This document shows positions 44,310 to 51,987 of a DNA stretch of 64,000 nt, piece after piece. The stretch's first letter is position 1, and the number at the start of each line of letters is the position of its first letter. The notes beneath the pieces are model-generated. The model was not told where the DNA came from and did not search any database. It worked only from the letters and a program-made list of their open reading frames with translations. The DNA is from CAWAPD01 sp963783865 (GTDB taxonomy: Bacteria > Actinomycetota > Thermoleophilia > UBA2241): the NCBI GenBank assembly GCA_963783865.1, contig CAWAPD010000001.1:1-64000 (forward strand), in the 5' to 3' direction. The position numbers were made by a program, and so were the translations under genes.

Positions 44310-44612
44310 GTGAGTACCACGAACAAGTATGAGCTGATGCTCATGCTCGACCCCGGTGTAGCCGAGGATCGGTCGTCCGAGATCGTCGGCCGTCTGACCG
44401 CCACCGTCGAGAAGGGCAAGGGCAAGGTCAGCGGCGTCGACGACTGGGGCAAGCGCAAGCTCGCCTACGAGATCAAGGGCCAGTCCGAAGGCATGTACAG
44501 CGTCGTCACGTTCACGGCCACGCCGACGACCCTCGCCGAGGTCGAACGCGTCCTGCGGATCACCGACGACGTCATGCGCTTCCAGACCGTGCGGCTGAAG
44601 AGCCAATCCTAG
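44310..44612 (+). CDS. rpsF: 30S ribosomal protein S6 (bS6)
   Basis: About 98-100 residues. KYELMLMLDPGVAED, KLAYEIKGQSEGMYSVVTF and VLRITDDVMRFQTVR are S6. The start is ambiguous: GTG at 44310 overlaps the AGGAGG ribosome site (44305-44310), so it cannot be used efficiently, whereas ACG at 44319 is eight bases after AGGAGG and gives the expected (M)NKYELM. First gene of a conserved operon with ssb, rpsR, rplI and dnaB. Confidence 0.95.
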   Translation: MSTTNKYELMLMLDPGVAEDRSSEIVGRLTATVEKGKGKVSGVDDWGKRKLAYEIKGQSEGMYSVVTFTATPTTLAEVERVLRITDDVMRFQTVRLKSQS

Positions 44613-44628
44613 TCGGGAGGAGCAACAC

Positions 44629-45078
44629 ATGGCCGGATCGATCAACAGAGTCATCCTCGTCGGGAACCTCACCCGCGACCCCGAGACGCGCCAGGCCGGC
44701 GCCACCACGGTGTGCAGCATGCGCGTCGCGGTGAACGACCGCATCAAGGACCGCGACACGGGCGAGTGGCGCGACCAGCCCAACTACTTCGACGTCGAAG
44801 TGTTCGGCGCCCAGGGCGAGAACTGCGCCAAGTACCTCGCCAAGGGCCGCCAGATCGCCGTCGAGGGCCGGCTTCGCTGGCGCGAGTGGGAGACCCAGGA
44901 CGGCCAGAAGCGCTCGGCCGTCTCGGTCGTCGCCGACAACGTGCAGTTCATCGGTCCCCGCGAAGGCGGCGGGAGCGGGAGCAGCGGACCGCGCGACCCC
45001 GACGGCGGCTGGGCCAAGGGCCCGGGGCCCGACGACAGCGACGCCGTCGCCGAGGGCGACGACGACATCCCGTTCTAG
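44629..45078 (+). CDS. ssb: single-stranded DNA-binding protein
   Basis: 149 residues. SINRVILVGNLTRDPETRQ, YFDVEVFGAQGENCAKYLAKGRQIAVEGRLRWREWE form the OB-fold; a Gly/Asp/Ser-rich tail ends in the acidic DDDIPF, which recruits replication and repair proteins. Full length. Confidence 0.97.
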   Translation: MAGSINRVILVGNLTRDPETRQAGATTVCSMRVAVNDRIKDRDTGEWRDQPNYFDVEVFGAQGENCAKYLAKGRQIAVEGRLRWREWETQDGQKRSAVSVVADNVQFIGPREGGGSGSSGPRDPDGGWAKGPGPDDSDAVAEGDDDIPF

Positions 45079-45092
45079 AGGGTAGCGGGGGC

Positions 45093-45121
45093 GGGGCGCG
45101 GCGCCTCAGGCGCCGCGCCCC
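45093..45121 (+). terminator. hairpin between ssb and rpsR
   Basis: 13-bp perfect stem (45093-45105 with 45109-45121), loop TCA; inside the operon, so likely partial termination or mRNA processing. Confidence 0.6.
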
Positions 45122-45147
45122 GCGGCCCCGACAACAGAAAGGCTGAC

Positions 45148-45417
45148 ATGGCAGCACCCAAGAGCCAGCAGCGGCGCGAGAAGCGCGCCAAGGGAGGCGC
45201 CTTCGGGCAGTCCCGGCGCCGCTACTGCTACTACTGCAAAGAGAAGCTCGAAGAGGTCGACTACAAGAACTCCACCGTGCTCAAGCGGTTCGTCTCCGAG
45301 AAGGGCAAGATCCGCTCGCGCCGCATCACCGGGGCCTGCCGCCGTCACCAGCGCCAGGTGGCGGTCGCGGTCAAGCGCGCCCGCGAGATGGCCCTGCTCC
45401 CCTACGTGGCGCGATAG
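45148..45417 (+). CDS. rpsR: 30S ribosomal protein S18 (bS18), zinc-binding form
   Basis: 89 residues. CYYCKEKLEEVDYKN and GACRRHQR give four potential zinc ligands (C, C, C, H), so this is the C+ paralogue type that is repressed by Zur in some bacteria. TVLKRFVSEKGKIRSRRITG is core S18. Confidence 0.95.
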   Translation: MAAPKSQQRREKRAKGGAFGQSRRRYCYYCKEKLEEVDYKNSTVLKRFVSEKGKIRSRRITGACRRHQRQVAVAVKRAREMALLPYVAR

Positions 45418-45426
45418 GTGGCCGGC

Positions 45427-45873
45427 ATGGACGTCATCCTTCTCGAAGACATCGACGGCCTCGGCTACAAGGGCGACCTCGCCAGCGTCGCCCGCGGCTA
45501 CGCCCGCAACTACCTCATCCCCAGGCACCTCGCCGAGGTGGCCACGCCGGGTCGCGTGGTCGAGGTCCGGCGCCAGATGGAGGAGCGCCAGCTGCGCGAG
45601 GCGCGCACGGCCGGGCAGGCGCACGAGATCGCCGAGACCCTCGACAAGACGGTGCTCACGGTCGGCGCCCACGCCGGCGAGGGCGAGAAGCTCTACGGCT
45701 CGGTCACCGCGGCCGACGTCGCCGACGCCATCTGGCAGGCGCGCAGGGTCCGCGTCGACAAGCGCAAGGTGCGCCTCGACGAGCCGATCAAGACCGTGGG
45801 CACGCACATCGTCACCATCGACGTCTTCGAGGGCGTCGAGGCGCACGTCAAGCTCATCGTCGTAGCCGAGTAG
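45427..45873 (+). CDS. rplI: 50S ribosomal protein L9 (bL9)
   Basis: 148 residues. MDVILLEDIDGLGYKGDLASVARGYARNYLIPRHLA is the N-terminal L9 domain, a long connecting helix follows, and LYGSVTAADVADAI belongs to the C-terminal domain. ATG at 45427 fits the family better than GTG at 45418, which directly abuts the rpsR stop. Confidence 0.96.
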   Translation: MDVILLEDIDGLGYKGDLASVARGYARNYLIPRHLAEVATPGRVVEVRRQMEERQLREARTAGQAHEIAETLDKTVLTVGAHAGEGEKLYGSVTAADVADAIWQARRVRVDKRKVRLDEPIKTVGTHIVTIDVFEGVEAHVKLIVVAE

Positions 45874-45909
45874 CCGAGCAGCCGGCCCGTCCGGCAGGCG
45901 GAGGAACAG

Positions 45910-47268
45910 GTGGCAACACAGAGCGCCGAGTCGCTGGCCCGCCACATGCAGCCGCACGACCTCGACGCCGAGGAATCGGTGCTCGGCGCGATGATCCTCA
46001 GCCCCAACGCCATCCCGATCGTCACCGAGATCCTCGGGGTCGAGGACTTCTACCGCGACACGCACCGCGTGGTCTTCCGCATCATGCGCGAGATGTACGG
46101 CAAGGGCCAGGAGGTCGACGCCGTCACCCTGAGCGCGGCCCTCGAGAAGGAGGGCGCCCTCGAGACCGTCGGCGGCAAGGCGTTCGTGCACACGCTGGTC
46201 GAGATCGTGCCGGCGGCGGCCAACGCCCGCCAGTACGCCGACATCGTGCGCGAGGCGAGCATCCTGCGCCAGCTCATCCGCCTGGGCAACGAGATCGCCG
46301 AGATGGGCTACGAGCACCCGGGCGACGTCAAGGACCTGGTCGACAAGGCCGAGCAGCAGGTCTACGCCATCTCGCAGGCCCGCCTGACGACCGACTTCGA
46401 GCAGCTCAACGCGATCGTCAAGTCGACCTTCGAGCGCATCGACCTGATCAAGGCCGGGGTCGGCCTGACCGGGGTGGCGACCGGGTTCCACGACATCGAC
46501 AAGATCACCGGCGGGTTCCAGCCGTCCAACCTGATCGTGCTGGCCGCCCGGCCCGGCGTCGGCAAGACCTCGCTCGCCTTGAACGTCGCGCATCACGTCG
46601 GCACCCAGGGCAAGACGTCGGTCGCCATCTTCAGCCTCGAGATGAGCAAGCAGGAGATCAGCGAGCGCATGCTGTGCTCGGCCGCGCGCGTCGCCTCGCA
46701 CCGGCTGCGCTCGGGCGACACGCTGCCCAACGAGGACTACTACAAGCTCGTGACCGTGGCCGGCGAGCTCGAGAAGGCGCCGATCTACGTCGACGACACC
46801 GCCGGCATCAACGTGTTCGAGCTGCGCGCCAAGGCGCGCCGCCTGGCCAGCCGGGTCGAGCCCAAGCTCGGGCTGATCATCATCGACTACCTGCAGCTGA
46901 TGATGGGCGACGGCAGGGCCGACAACCGCCAGCAGGAGGTCGCCAACATCTCGCGCGCCCTCAAGCAGCTGGCGCGCGAGCTGAACGTGCCGGTGCTGGC
47001 CGTGTCGCAGCTCAACCGCGAGGTCGAGACGCGGGCCGAGAAGCGCCCGCAGCTCTCCGACCTGCGCGAGTCGGGCGCCATCGAGCAGGACGCCGACCTG
47101 GTGATGTTCATCTACGAGCCCAAGGACGAGAACAAGAAGGGCGTGGTGGCGCTCGACGTGGCCAAGCACCGCAACGGGCCCACCGGCTACTGCCGCCTTG
47201 GCTTCGTGCGCGACTACACCAAGTTCCGCACCCTCAAGGCCGACGAGGAGAGCCGCTACGACTTCTGA
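45910..47268 (+). CDS. dnaB: replicative DNA helicase DnaB
   Basis: 452 residues. N-terminal collar domain (PHDLDAEESVLGAMIL), Walker A in VLAARPGVGKTSLALNVA, H1a/H3 motifs LGLIIIDYLQLM and VLAVSQLNREVE, ending with LRESGAIEQDADLVMF and RNGPTG. Full length with no intein. GTG start at 45910 after GGCGGAGGAAC. Drives fork unwinding. Confidence 0.97.
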   Translation: MATQSAESLARHMQPHDLDAEESVLGAMILSPNAIPIVTEILGVEDFYRDTHRVVFRIMREMYGKGQEVDAVTLSAALEKEGALETVGGKAFVHTLVEIVPAAANARQYADIVREASILRQLIRLGNEIAEMGYEHPGDVKDLVDKAEQQVYAISQARLTTDFEQLNAIVKSTFERIDLIKAGVGLTGVATGFHDIDKITGGFQPSNLIVLAARPGVGKTSLALNVAHHVGTQGKTSVAIFSLEMSKQEISERMLCSAARVASHRLRSGDTLPNEDYYKLVTVAGELEKAPIYVDDTAGINVFELRAKARRLASRVEPKLGLIIIDYLQLMMGDGRADNRQQEVANISRALKQLARELNVPVLAVSQLNREVETRAEKRPQLSDLRESGAIEQDADLVMFIYEPKDENKKGVVALDVAKHRNGPTGYCRLGFVRDYTKFRTLKADEESRYDF

Positions 47269-47302
47269 GGCGCACGAGGCGGCCGGGAGCCCGGGCGGCG
47301 CC

Positions 47303-48133
47303 ACGGGCGACGAGCTCGTCTGCCTCAACGGCGAGCTCGTCGCCGAGCGCGCCGCCCTCGTCCCGGCCGTCGACCGCGCCGTCACCCACGGCATCGGCCT
47401 CTACGAGACGCTCAAGCTGGTCGACGGCGTGCCCGTCTTCTTCGACCAGCACATGGACCGCCTGCAGGCCGGCCTCGAGCTGCTGCAGATCGAGTGCCCG
47501 TGGGACCGCGCCACCATCGCCGGCTGGATCGTCGCGCTCAGCCGCGAGGCCGGCGTGCGCGACGGCGGCTGCCGCGTGCTGGTCACGGGCGGGCCCGAGT
47601 GGGGCCGCCCGTCGTTGCTGATCCGCAACGACGCGCGGCCCTTCCCGGCCCGCCCCCTGCGCGTCATCTCCTACCGCGGCATCCGCGTGAGCGGGGCGCT
47701 CAAGGCGATGACCTTCATGCAGTCGCACCTGGCCCAGCGGGCGGCCGCCGCCGCGGGCGCCGACGACGCCGTGTTCGTCGACGACGAGGGGCGCATGTTC
47801 GAGGGGGCCACGTCGAACGTGTTCGTGGCCCGCGGAGGCGCCCTCGTGACCCCGCCGGCCGAGGGCGACATCCTGCCCGGCGTGCTGCGCGCGACCCTCG
47901 AGCGCGTCGCGACCGCCGACGGCATCCCCGTGCTCGAGGCGTTCGCCCGCATCAACGACCTGCGCGGCGACGACGGCATGTTCCTGACCAGCTCGGTGCG
48001 CGGCATCGTCCCCGTCGCCCGGCTCGACGACCGCGAGCTGCGCGTCGACGACGAGCTGCTGGGGCGGCTGCGGCGGCTCGTCGGCGAAGCCGAACGGGCC
48101 TCCGCAGCCGCCTTCAGCGTCGCTTACCTCTAG
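47303..48133 (+). CDS. class IV aminotransferase (PabC/branched-chain type)
   Basis: About 276 residues. LNGELVAE, THGIGLYETLKLVDGVPVFFDQHMDRL, the PLP lysine in SGALKAMTFMQ, DDEGRMFEGATSNVFV and LPGVLRATL are typical of D-amino-acid/branched-chain aminotransferases and aminodeoxychorismate lyase. Starts: TTG at 47198 would lie deep within dnaB; ACG at 47303 matches the expected N-terminus (x-GDELVCLNGELV). PabC (folate synthesis) is the likeliest role but not certain. Confidence 0.8.
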   Translation, partial: TGDELVCLNGELVAERAALVPAVDRAVTHGIGLYETLKLVDGVPVFFDQHMDRLQAGLELLQIECPWDRATIAGWIVALSREAGVRDGGCRVLVTGGPEWGRPSLLIRNDARPFPARPLRVISYRGIRVSGALKAMTFMQSHLAQRAAAAAGADDAVFVDDEGRMFEGATSNVFVARGGALVTPPAEGDILPGVLRATLERVATADGIPVLEAFARINDLRGDDGMFLTSSVRGIVPVARLDDRELRVDDELLGRLRRLVGEAERASAAAFSVAYL

Positions 48134-48289
48134 CCACCGCTCCTCCACGCCGCCGCCGCACCCGCCGCCATGTCCGACCCGCACCGGCGCGTCGGGGCTT
48201 GGATCGGTCCCCGCCCGGGGAACCTCCACGGCGAGGCTCTGCAACGTCGTCGCGGCGCGCGCCTCTGCGGCGCCGCGGGAGGAACCCGT

Positions 48290-49441
48290 ATGGAGGCCCG
48301 TCATCATTTCCCCAGCCCGCGCGCACGCTGGGTCGCCCTCGCGCTGGTCGTCGCCGTCGCGATCGGTCTGGCGCTGGCCCTCGGCCCCGGCGGCGTGCTC
48401 GACGCGCGTCACGCCCAGGCCGCGACCGGGCCGGCCGTCAAGCTAAAGAAGATCGCGACCGTGACCAAGCCGATCTCCGTGGCGGCCGCGCCCGGCGACA
48501 CCGCCCGGCTGTTCATCGTGCAGAAGAACGGCTACGTCCGTATCCGGCAGAACGGCACGGTGCGCTCGCGGCCGTTCCTCGACATCCACCGCCTGGTGTC
48601 GACCGGCAGCGAGCAGGGACTGCTCTCGATGGCGTTCGACCCGGACTACGCGACGAACGGGCGCTTCTACGTCGACTACACGAACACCGGCGGCGACACG
48701 CGAGTCGTCCGCTACAGGGTCAAGGCCGGCAGCCCGAACGTCGCCGATCCGGCCAGCCGCAAGGTGCTGCTCAAGGTCCATCAGCCGTTCGCCAACCACA
48801 ACGGCGGGCAGCTGCAGTTCGGTCCCGACGGCAAGCTCTACGTGGGCCTCGGCGACGGCGGCAGCGAGGGCGACCCGAACCTCGTCGGACAGAGCCTTAA
48901 GACGCGGCTGGCCAAGATCCTGCGCCTCAACCTTGCCGTGTCGCCGATCAAGGTGCGCACGTACGCCTACGGCCTGCGCAACCCCTGGCGCTTCTCGTTC
49001 GACAGCAAGACCGGCAACCTGTGGATCGGCGACGTCGGGCAGAACAACTGGGAGGAGATCGACTTCCTCAAGGCAGGCACGACGGCCGGCACCAACTTCG
49101 GCTGGAGCTACTACGAGGGCGACCACGTCTACAAGACGCAGCCGATCGACCGCTCGCGGCTCAAGTTCCCCGCCACCGAGTACTCGCACAGCCTCGGCTC
49201 GGCGGTGATCGGCGGCTACGTGTACCGCGGCAGCGCGATCCCGGCGCTGCAGGGCGACTACCTGTTCGCCGACCTGAGCAGCGGCCGGGTCTGGTTCATG
49301 ACCGGCCCGTCGGCCGGCAAGACGATTCTCAGCGGCATCTCCCAGAAGCTGACGAGCATCACCTCGTTCGGGCAGGACGCGAGCGGCGAGCTGTACCTGA
49401 CGACGCTCGGCGGCGGCGTCTACAAGATCGTCAAGGGTTGA
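48290..49441 (+). CDS. PQQ-type soluble sugar (glucose/sorbosone) dehydrogenase-like protein
   Basis: 383 residues with an N-terminal membrane anchor or signal (WVALALVVAVAIGLALALG). The beta-propeller motifs include ARLFIVQKNGYVRI, EQGLLSMAFDPDYATNGRFYVDYT, NHNGGQLQFGPDGKLYVGLGDGG and YGLRNPWRFSFDSKTGNLWIGDVGQNNWEEI, the GSDH pattern. Probably oxidises sugars outside the cell with PQQ, if the cofactor is available; no pqq genes are in the window. ATG at 48290 after GGGAGGA. The stretch 48134-48289 holds nothing I can name. Confidence 0.85.
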   Translation: MEARHHFPSPRARWVALALVVAVAIGLALALGPGGVLDARHAQAATGPAVKLKKIATVTKPISVAAAPGDTARLFIVQKNGYVRIRQNGTVRSRPFLDIHRLVSTGSEQGLLSMAFDPDYATNGRFYVDYTNTGGDTRVVRYRVKAGSPNVADPASRKVLLKVHQPFANHNGGQLQFGPDGKLYVGLGDGGSEGDPNLVGQSLKTRLAKILRLNLAVSPIKVRTYAYGLRNPWRFSFDSKTGNLWIGDVGQNNWEEIDFLKAGTTAGTNFGWSYYEGDHVYKTQPIDRSRLKFPATEYSHSLGSAVIGGYVYRGSAIPALQGDYLFADLSSGRVWFMTGPSAGKTILSGISQKLTSITSFGQDASGELYLTTLGGGVYKIVKG

Positions 49442-49451
49442 CGGAAGGCCG

Positions 49452-49493
49452 GCGGGCGGGGGTGGCGGGCACGGCCCGCCTCCCCCGCCCGGC
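49452..49493. terminator. bidirectional GC hairpin between convergent genes
   Basis: Imperfect long stem (GGCGGGCGGGGG... with CCCCCGCCCGGC), separating the sugar dehydrogenase and the methyltransferase ends. Confidence 0.55.
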
Positions 49494-50213
49494 TCATTCT
49501 TCAGGCGCCGAGGCGACCAGGATCCAGCAGACGTGGTGGTGCGAGTGCTCCGCGCGCCTGCAGCCCTCCTCGTAGGCGTGCTCGAACAGCCGCTCGACGC
49601 GCAGGCCGACGAACAGCTCGCGCAGCTCCCCCTCGGTGGCGAAGTGCAGCGGGACCACCCCCGCCGCGCCGGGCGGCCCGCCGGGCTCGGGCGCGCCGGC
49701 GTGCTCGGTGTCGCGCGGCGAGAGCGTGCCGAGGAAGAGGCGGCCGCCGGGCCGCAGGAGCTGCGGCACGGCGGCCGCGAACGCCTCGCGGTCCTCCCTG
49801 GGCAGCAAGTGGAAGACGTTCCACGACAGCACGACGTCGAAGCGGCGGTCCCACGGGCCGGCGAACCCCCGGCGCTCGAAGCGGACCGGCGCGCCGGTGG
49901 GGATCGATCCCTCCGCCATGGCGATCGCCTGGGGCGAGGGGTCGATTCCCAGCGCCTCGACGCCCAGCTTCTCCCAGAGGTAGAGCACGTCGCGCCCGTA
50001 GCCGCAGCCGATGTCGAGGACCGAGACCCCGGGGCCGGTCAGTCCGGCCTCGCGCATCTCGCGAGCGGCGACCACGGCGACCTCGCCGGGGCCCTCGCCC
50101 CAGCAGCGCCCGTTGCGCGCGTAGCGCTCGTCCCAGGACAGGGCCGTTTCCGGGACCTGCACGGGAGGCGCCGCGCCGCGGTCGCCGGCTTCTGGGCCCG
50201 GCTCCGGCTTCAC
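49494..50213 (-). CDS. class I SAM-dependent methyltransferase
   Basis: 239 residues from GTG at 50211-50213. SVLDIGCGYGRDVLYLWEKLGVEALGIDPS is motif I and its acidic follow-up, FDVVLSWNVFHLLPREDR motif II/III, and LLRPGGRLFLGTLSP the post-motif. It resembles tellurite-resistance/thiol methyltransferases; the substrate is unknown. The C-terminus has several His and Cys (HSHHHVCWILVAS). Its GTG overlaps the mscL stop. Confidence 0.8.
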   Translation of the reverse strand: MKPEPGPEAGDRGAAPPVQVPETALSWDERYARNGRCWGEGPGEVAVVAAREMREAGLTGPGVSVLDIGCGYGRDVLYLWEKLGVEALGIDPSPQAIAMAEGSIPTGAPVRFERRGFAGPWDRRFDVVLSWNVFHLLPREDREAFAAAVPQLLRPGGRLFLGTLSPRDTEHAGAPEPGGPPGAAGVVPLHFATEGELRELFVGLRVERLFEHAYEEGCRRAEHSHHHVCWILVASAPEE

Positions 50214-50626
50214 GCCGTCGGCTCGACCAGCGGTTCGACGCCGGACCCACAGAAGGCGCACTTCCTGGCCGCCGCGGGGATGTCGCTCAGGCACTCGGGG
50301 CACTGGCGCGTGGTCGGGTCCTGACCCCTGGCCCGCCGCTCCTCGAGCTTGTTCATGGGTGCGACCACGATGTAGTAGACCGCCGCCGCGACCAGCAGGA
50401 AGGCGATCAGGGCGTTGATGAAGTCGCCGTAGAGGAACGTGCTGTTGTGGATCGTGAAGCTCAGGCCCGAGAAGTCGGGCTTGCCGGCGATGGCGGCGAT
50501 CAGCGGTGTGATCAGGTCGGCGACGAACGCCTTGACGACCGTGCCGAAGGCGGCGCCCACGACGACCGCGACCGCCAGATCGATCACGTTGCCGCGCAGG
50601 ATGAACTCTCTGAAGCCCTTGAACAT
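50210..50626 (-). CDS. mscL: large-conductance mechanosensitive channel MscL with zinc ribbon
   Basis: 138 residues. FREFILRGNVIDLAVAVVVGAAFGTVVKAFVADLITPL is helix 1 and the pore; INALIAFLLVAAAVYYIVVAPMN is helix 2. After the cytoplasmic helix comes CPECLSDIPAAARKCAFCG, a zinc ribbon seen in many MscL of Gram-positives. Releases solutes on osmotic down-shock. Confidence 0.95.
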   Translation of the reverse strand: MFKGFREFILRGNVIDLAVAVVVGAAFGTVVKAFVADLITPLIAAIAGKPDFSGLSFTIHNSTFLYGDFINALIAFLLVAAAVYYIVVAPMNKLEERRARGQDPTTRQCPECLSDIPAAARKCAFCGSGVEPLVEPTA

Positions 50627-50653
50627 GCGGGTCCTCCTCTCCCGTTCTTGTAC

Positions 50654-51112
50654 CTAGGGCGACGGCAACGAAGGCGGCGTCAGCGTCCGCGACGAGGCGC
50701 GCAGACCGGCCGCGAGCCCCGACAGGTACGAGCGGAACGGCTTGGGGATGGCGACCCCCACGCGGTCGCCCTCCCGCCCGCCGGTGATCCAGGTGCCGTA
50801 GGCGGAGGTCGCGCCGAGGTCGAGCCGCAGGCTGCGCCCGTCGCGCAGGACCACGACCATGACCGCGTTGGTGACGGTCCGCTCGCCGCTCGTGTCGAGC
50901 TCCATGCCGCCGATCCAGGCCGCGAGGTTCGGCGGCGTGGGGATCACGCCGGCCGCCGAACCGAAGCTCCCGAAGGTCTCGTAGTCGACCTGGACGATGT
51001 CGGCCTCGCTGATCTGGAACGGGTACTCGTCGCGCAGGAAGTACCAGATCCCGACGCCGACCAGGACGACGGTGGCGATCAGCAGCGGGACCCAGACGCG
51101 CGCGCGGCCCAT
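50654..51112 (-). CDS. single-pass membrane protein of unknown function
   Basis: 152 residues: an N-terminal helix (VWVPLLIATVVLVGVGIWYFL) and a beta-rich outside domain (TVTNAVMVVVLRDGRSLRLDLGATSAYG). No family recognised. One base downstream of purC on the same strand, so probably cotranscribed. Confidence 0.65.
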   Translation of the reverse strand: MGRARVWVPLLIATVVLVGVGIWYFLRDEYPFQISEADIVQVDYETFGSFGSAAGVIPTPPNLAAWIGGMELDTSGERTVTNAVMVVVLRDGRSLRLDLGATSAYGTWITGGREGDRVGVAIPKPFRSYLSGLAAGLRASSRTLTPPSLPSP

Positions 51113-51113
51113 G

Positions 51114-51987
51114 TCACCTGCCGGTGATCAGCCGCTGGGCTTCGCGGTACTTGGCCGCCGTCTTGGCGACGATGTCTGGCGGCAGCTCGGGGCCGGGAGC
51201 GGTCTTGTCCCAGTCCAGCGTCTCCAGGTAGTCGCGCACGAACTGCTTGTCGTAGCTGGGCTGGGCGCCGCCGGGCTTGTACAGGTCGAGCGGCCAGAAG
51301 CGCGACGAGTCGGGGGTGAGGGCCTCGTCGATCAGGATCAGCTCGCCGTCGCGCAGGCCGAACTCGAACTTGGTGTCGGCGATGATGATGCCGCGCTCGC
51401 GGGCGTAGTCGGCGGCGAAGGTGTAGAGCGCGAGGCTCGCGTCGCGCACCTTCGCCGCCGTCCCGGGGCCCACGAGCGCGGCCGCCTGCTCGAAGCTGAT
51501 GTTCTCGTCGTGGGTGCCGACCTCGGCCTTGGTCGACGGGGCGAAGATCGGCTCGGGCAGCCGCGCCGACTCGAGCATGCCCTCGGGCAGCCGGATGCCG
51601 CAGACCTCGCCGCTGCCCAGGTAGTCCTTGTAGCCCGAGCCCGGCGAGGTAACCGCGCACGATCGCCTCGACCGGCAGCGCCTCGCACCTGCGCACCGCC
51701 ACCGAGCGGCCCTGCAGGTGCGCCTTGGCCGCGTTGCCGGCGAACGGCTCGGGGTCGACGATGTGGTTGTCGATGATCCCGGTCGTCCTCTCGAACCAGA
51801 AGTTCGAGATCTGCGTGAGCACCTCGCCCTTGCCCGGGATCGGCGTCGGCAGGATCACGTCGAACGCCGACAGCCGGTCGGAGGCGACGATCACCAGCGT
51901 GTCGTCGTCCAGCTCGTAGATGTCGCGGACCTTGCCGCGGCTGATCAGCCTGAGGTCGGCCTCGTTGGACTCGAACAGCGTGGTCAT
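51114..51987 (-). CDS. purC: SAICAR synthetase, one frameshift
   Basis: Purine step that joins CAIR with aspartate. ISRGKVRDIYELDDDTLVIVASDRLSAFDVILPTPIPGKGEVLTQIS, EAIVRGYLAG, STKAEVGTHDENISFEQA and DTKFEFG are the family motifs. The frame breaks within AGSGYKDYLGSGEVCG: removing one G from CCGGGC near 51643 restores the expected sequence. About 290 residues. Start ATG 51985-51987 overlaps the PEPCK-like gene stop. Confidence 0.93.

Noticed and set aside
45910..47268. Intein in dnaB
   Set aside because: The gene is 452 residues with all motifs contiguous.
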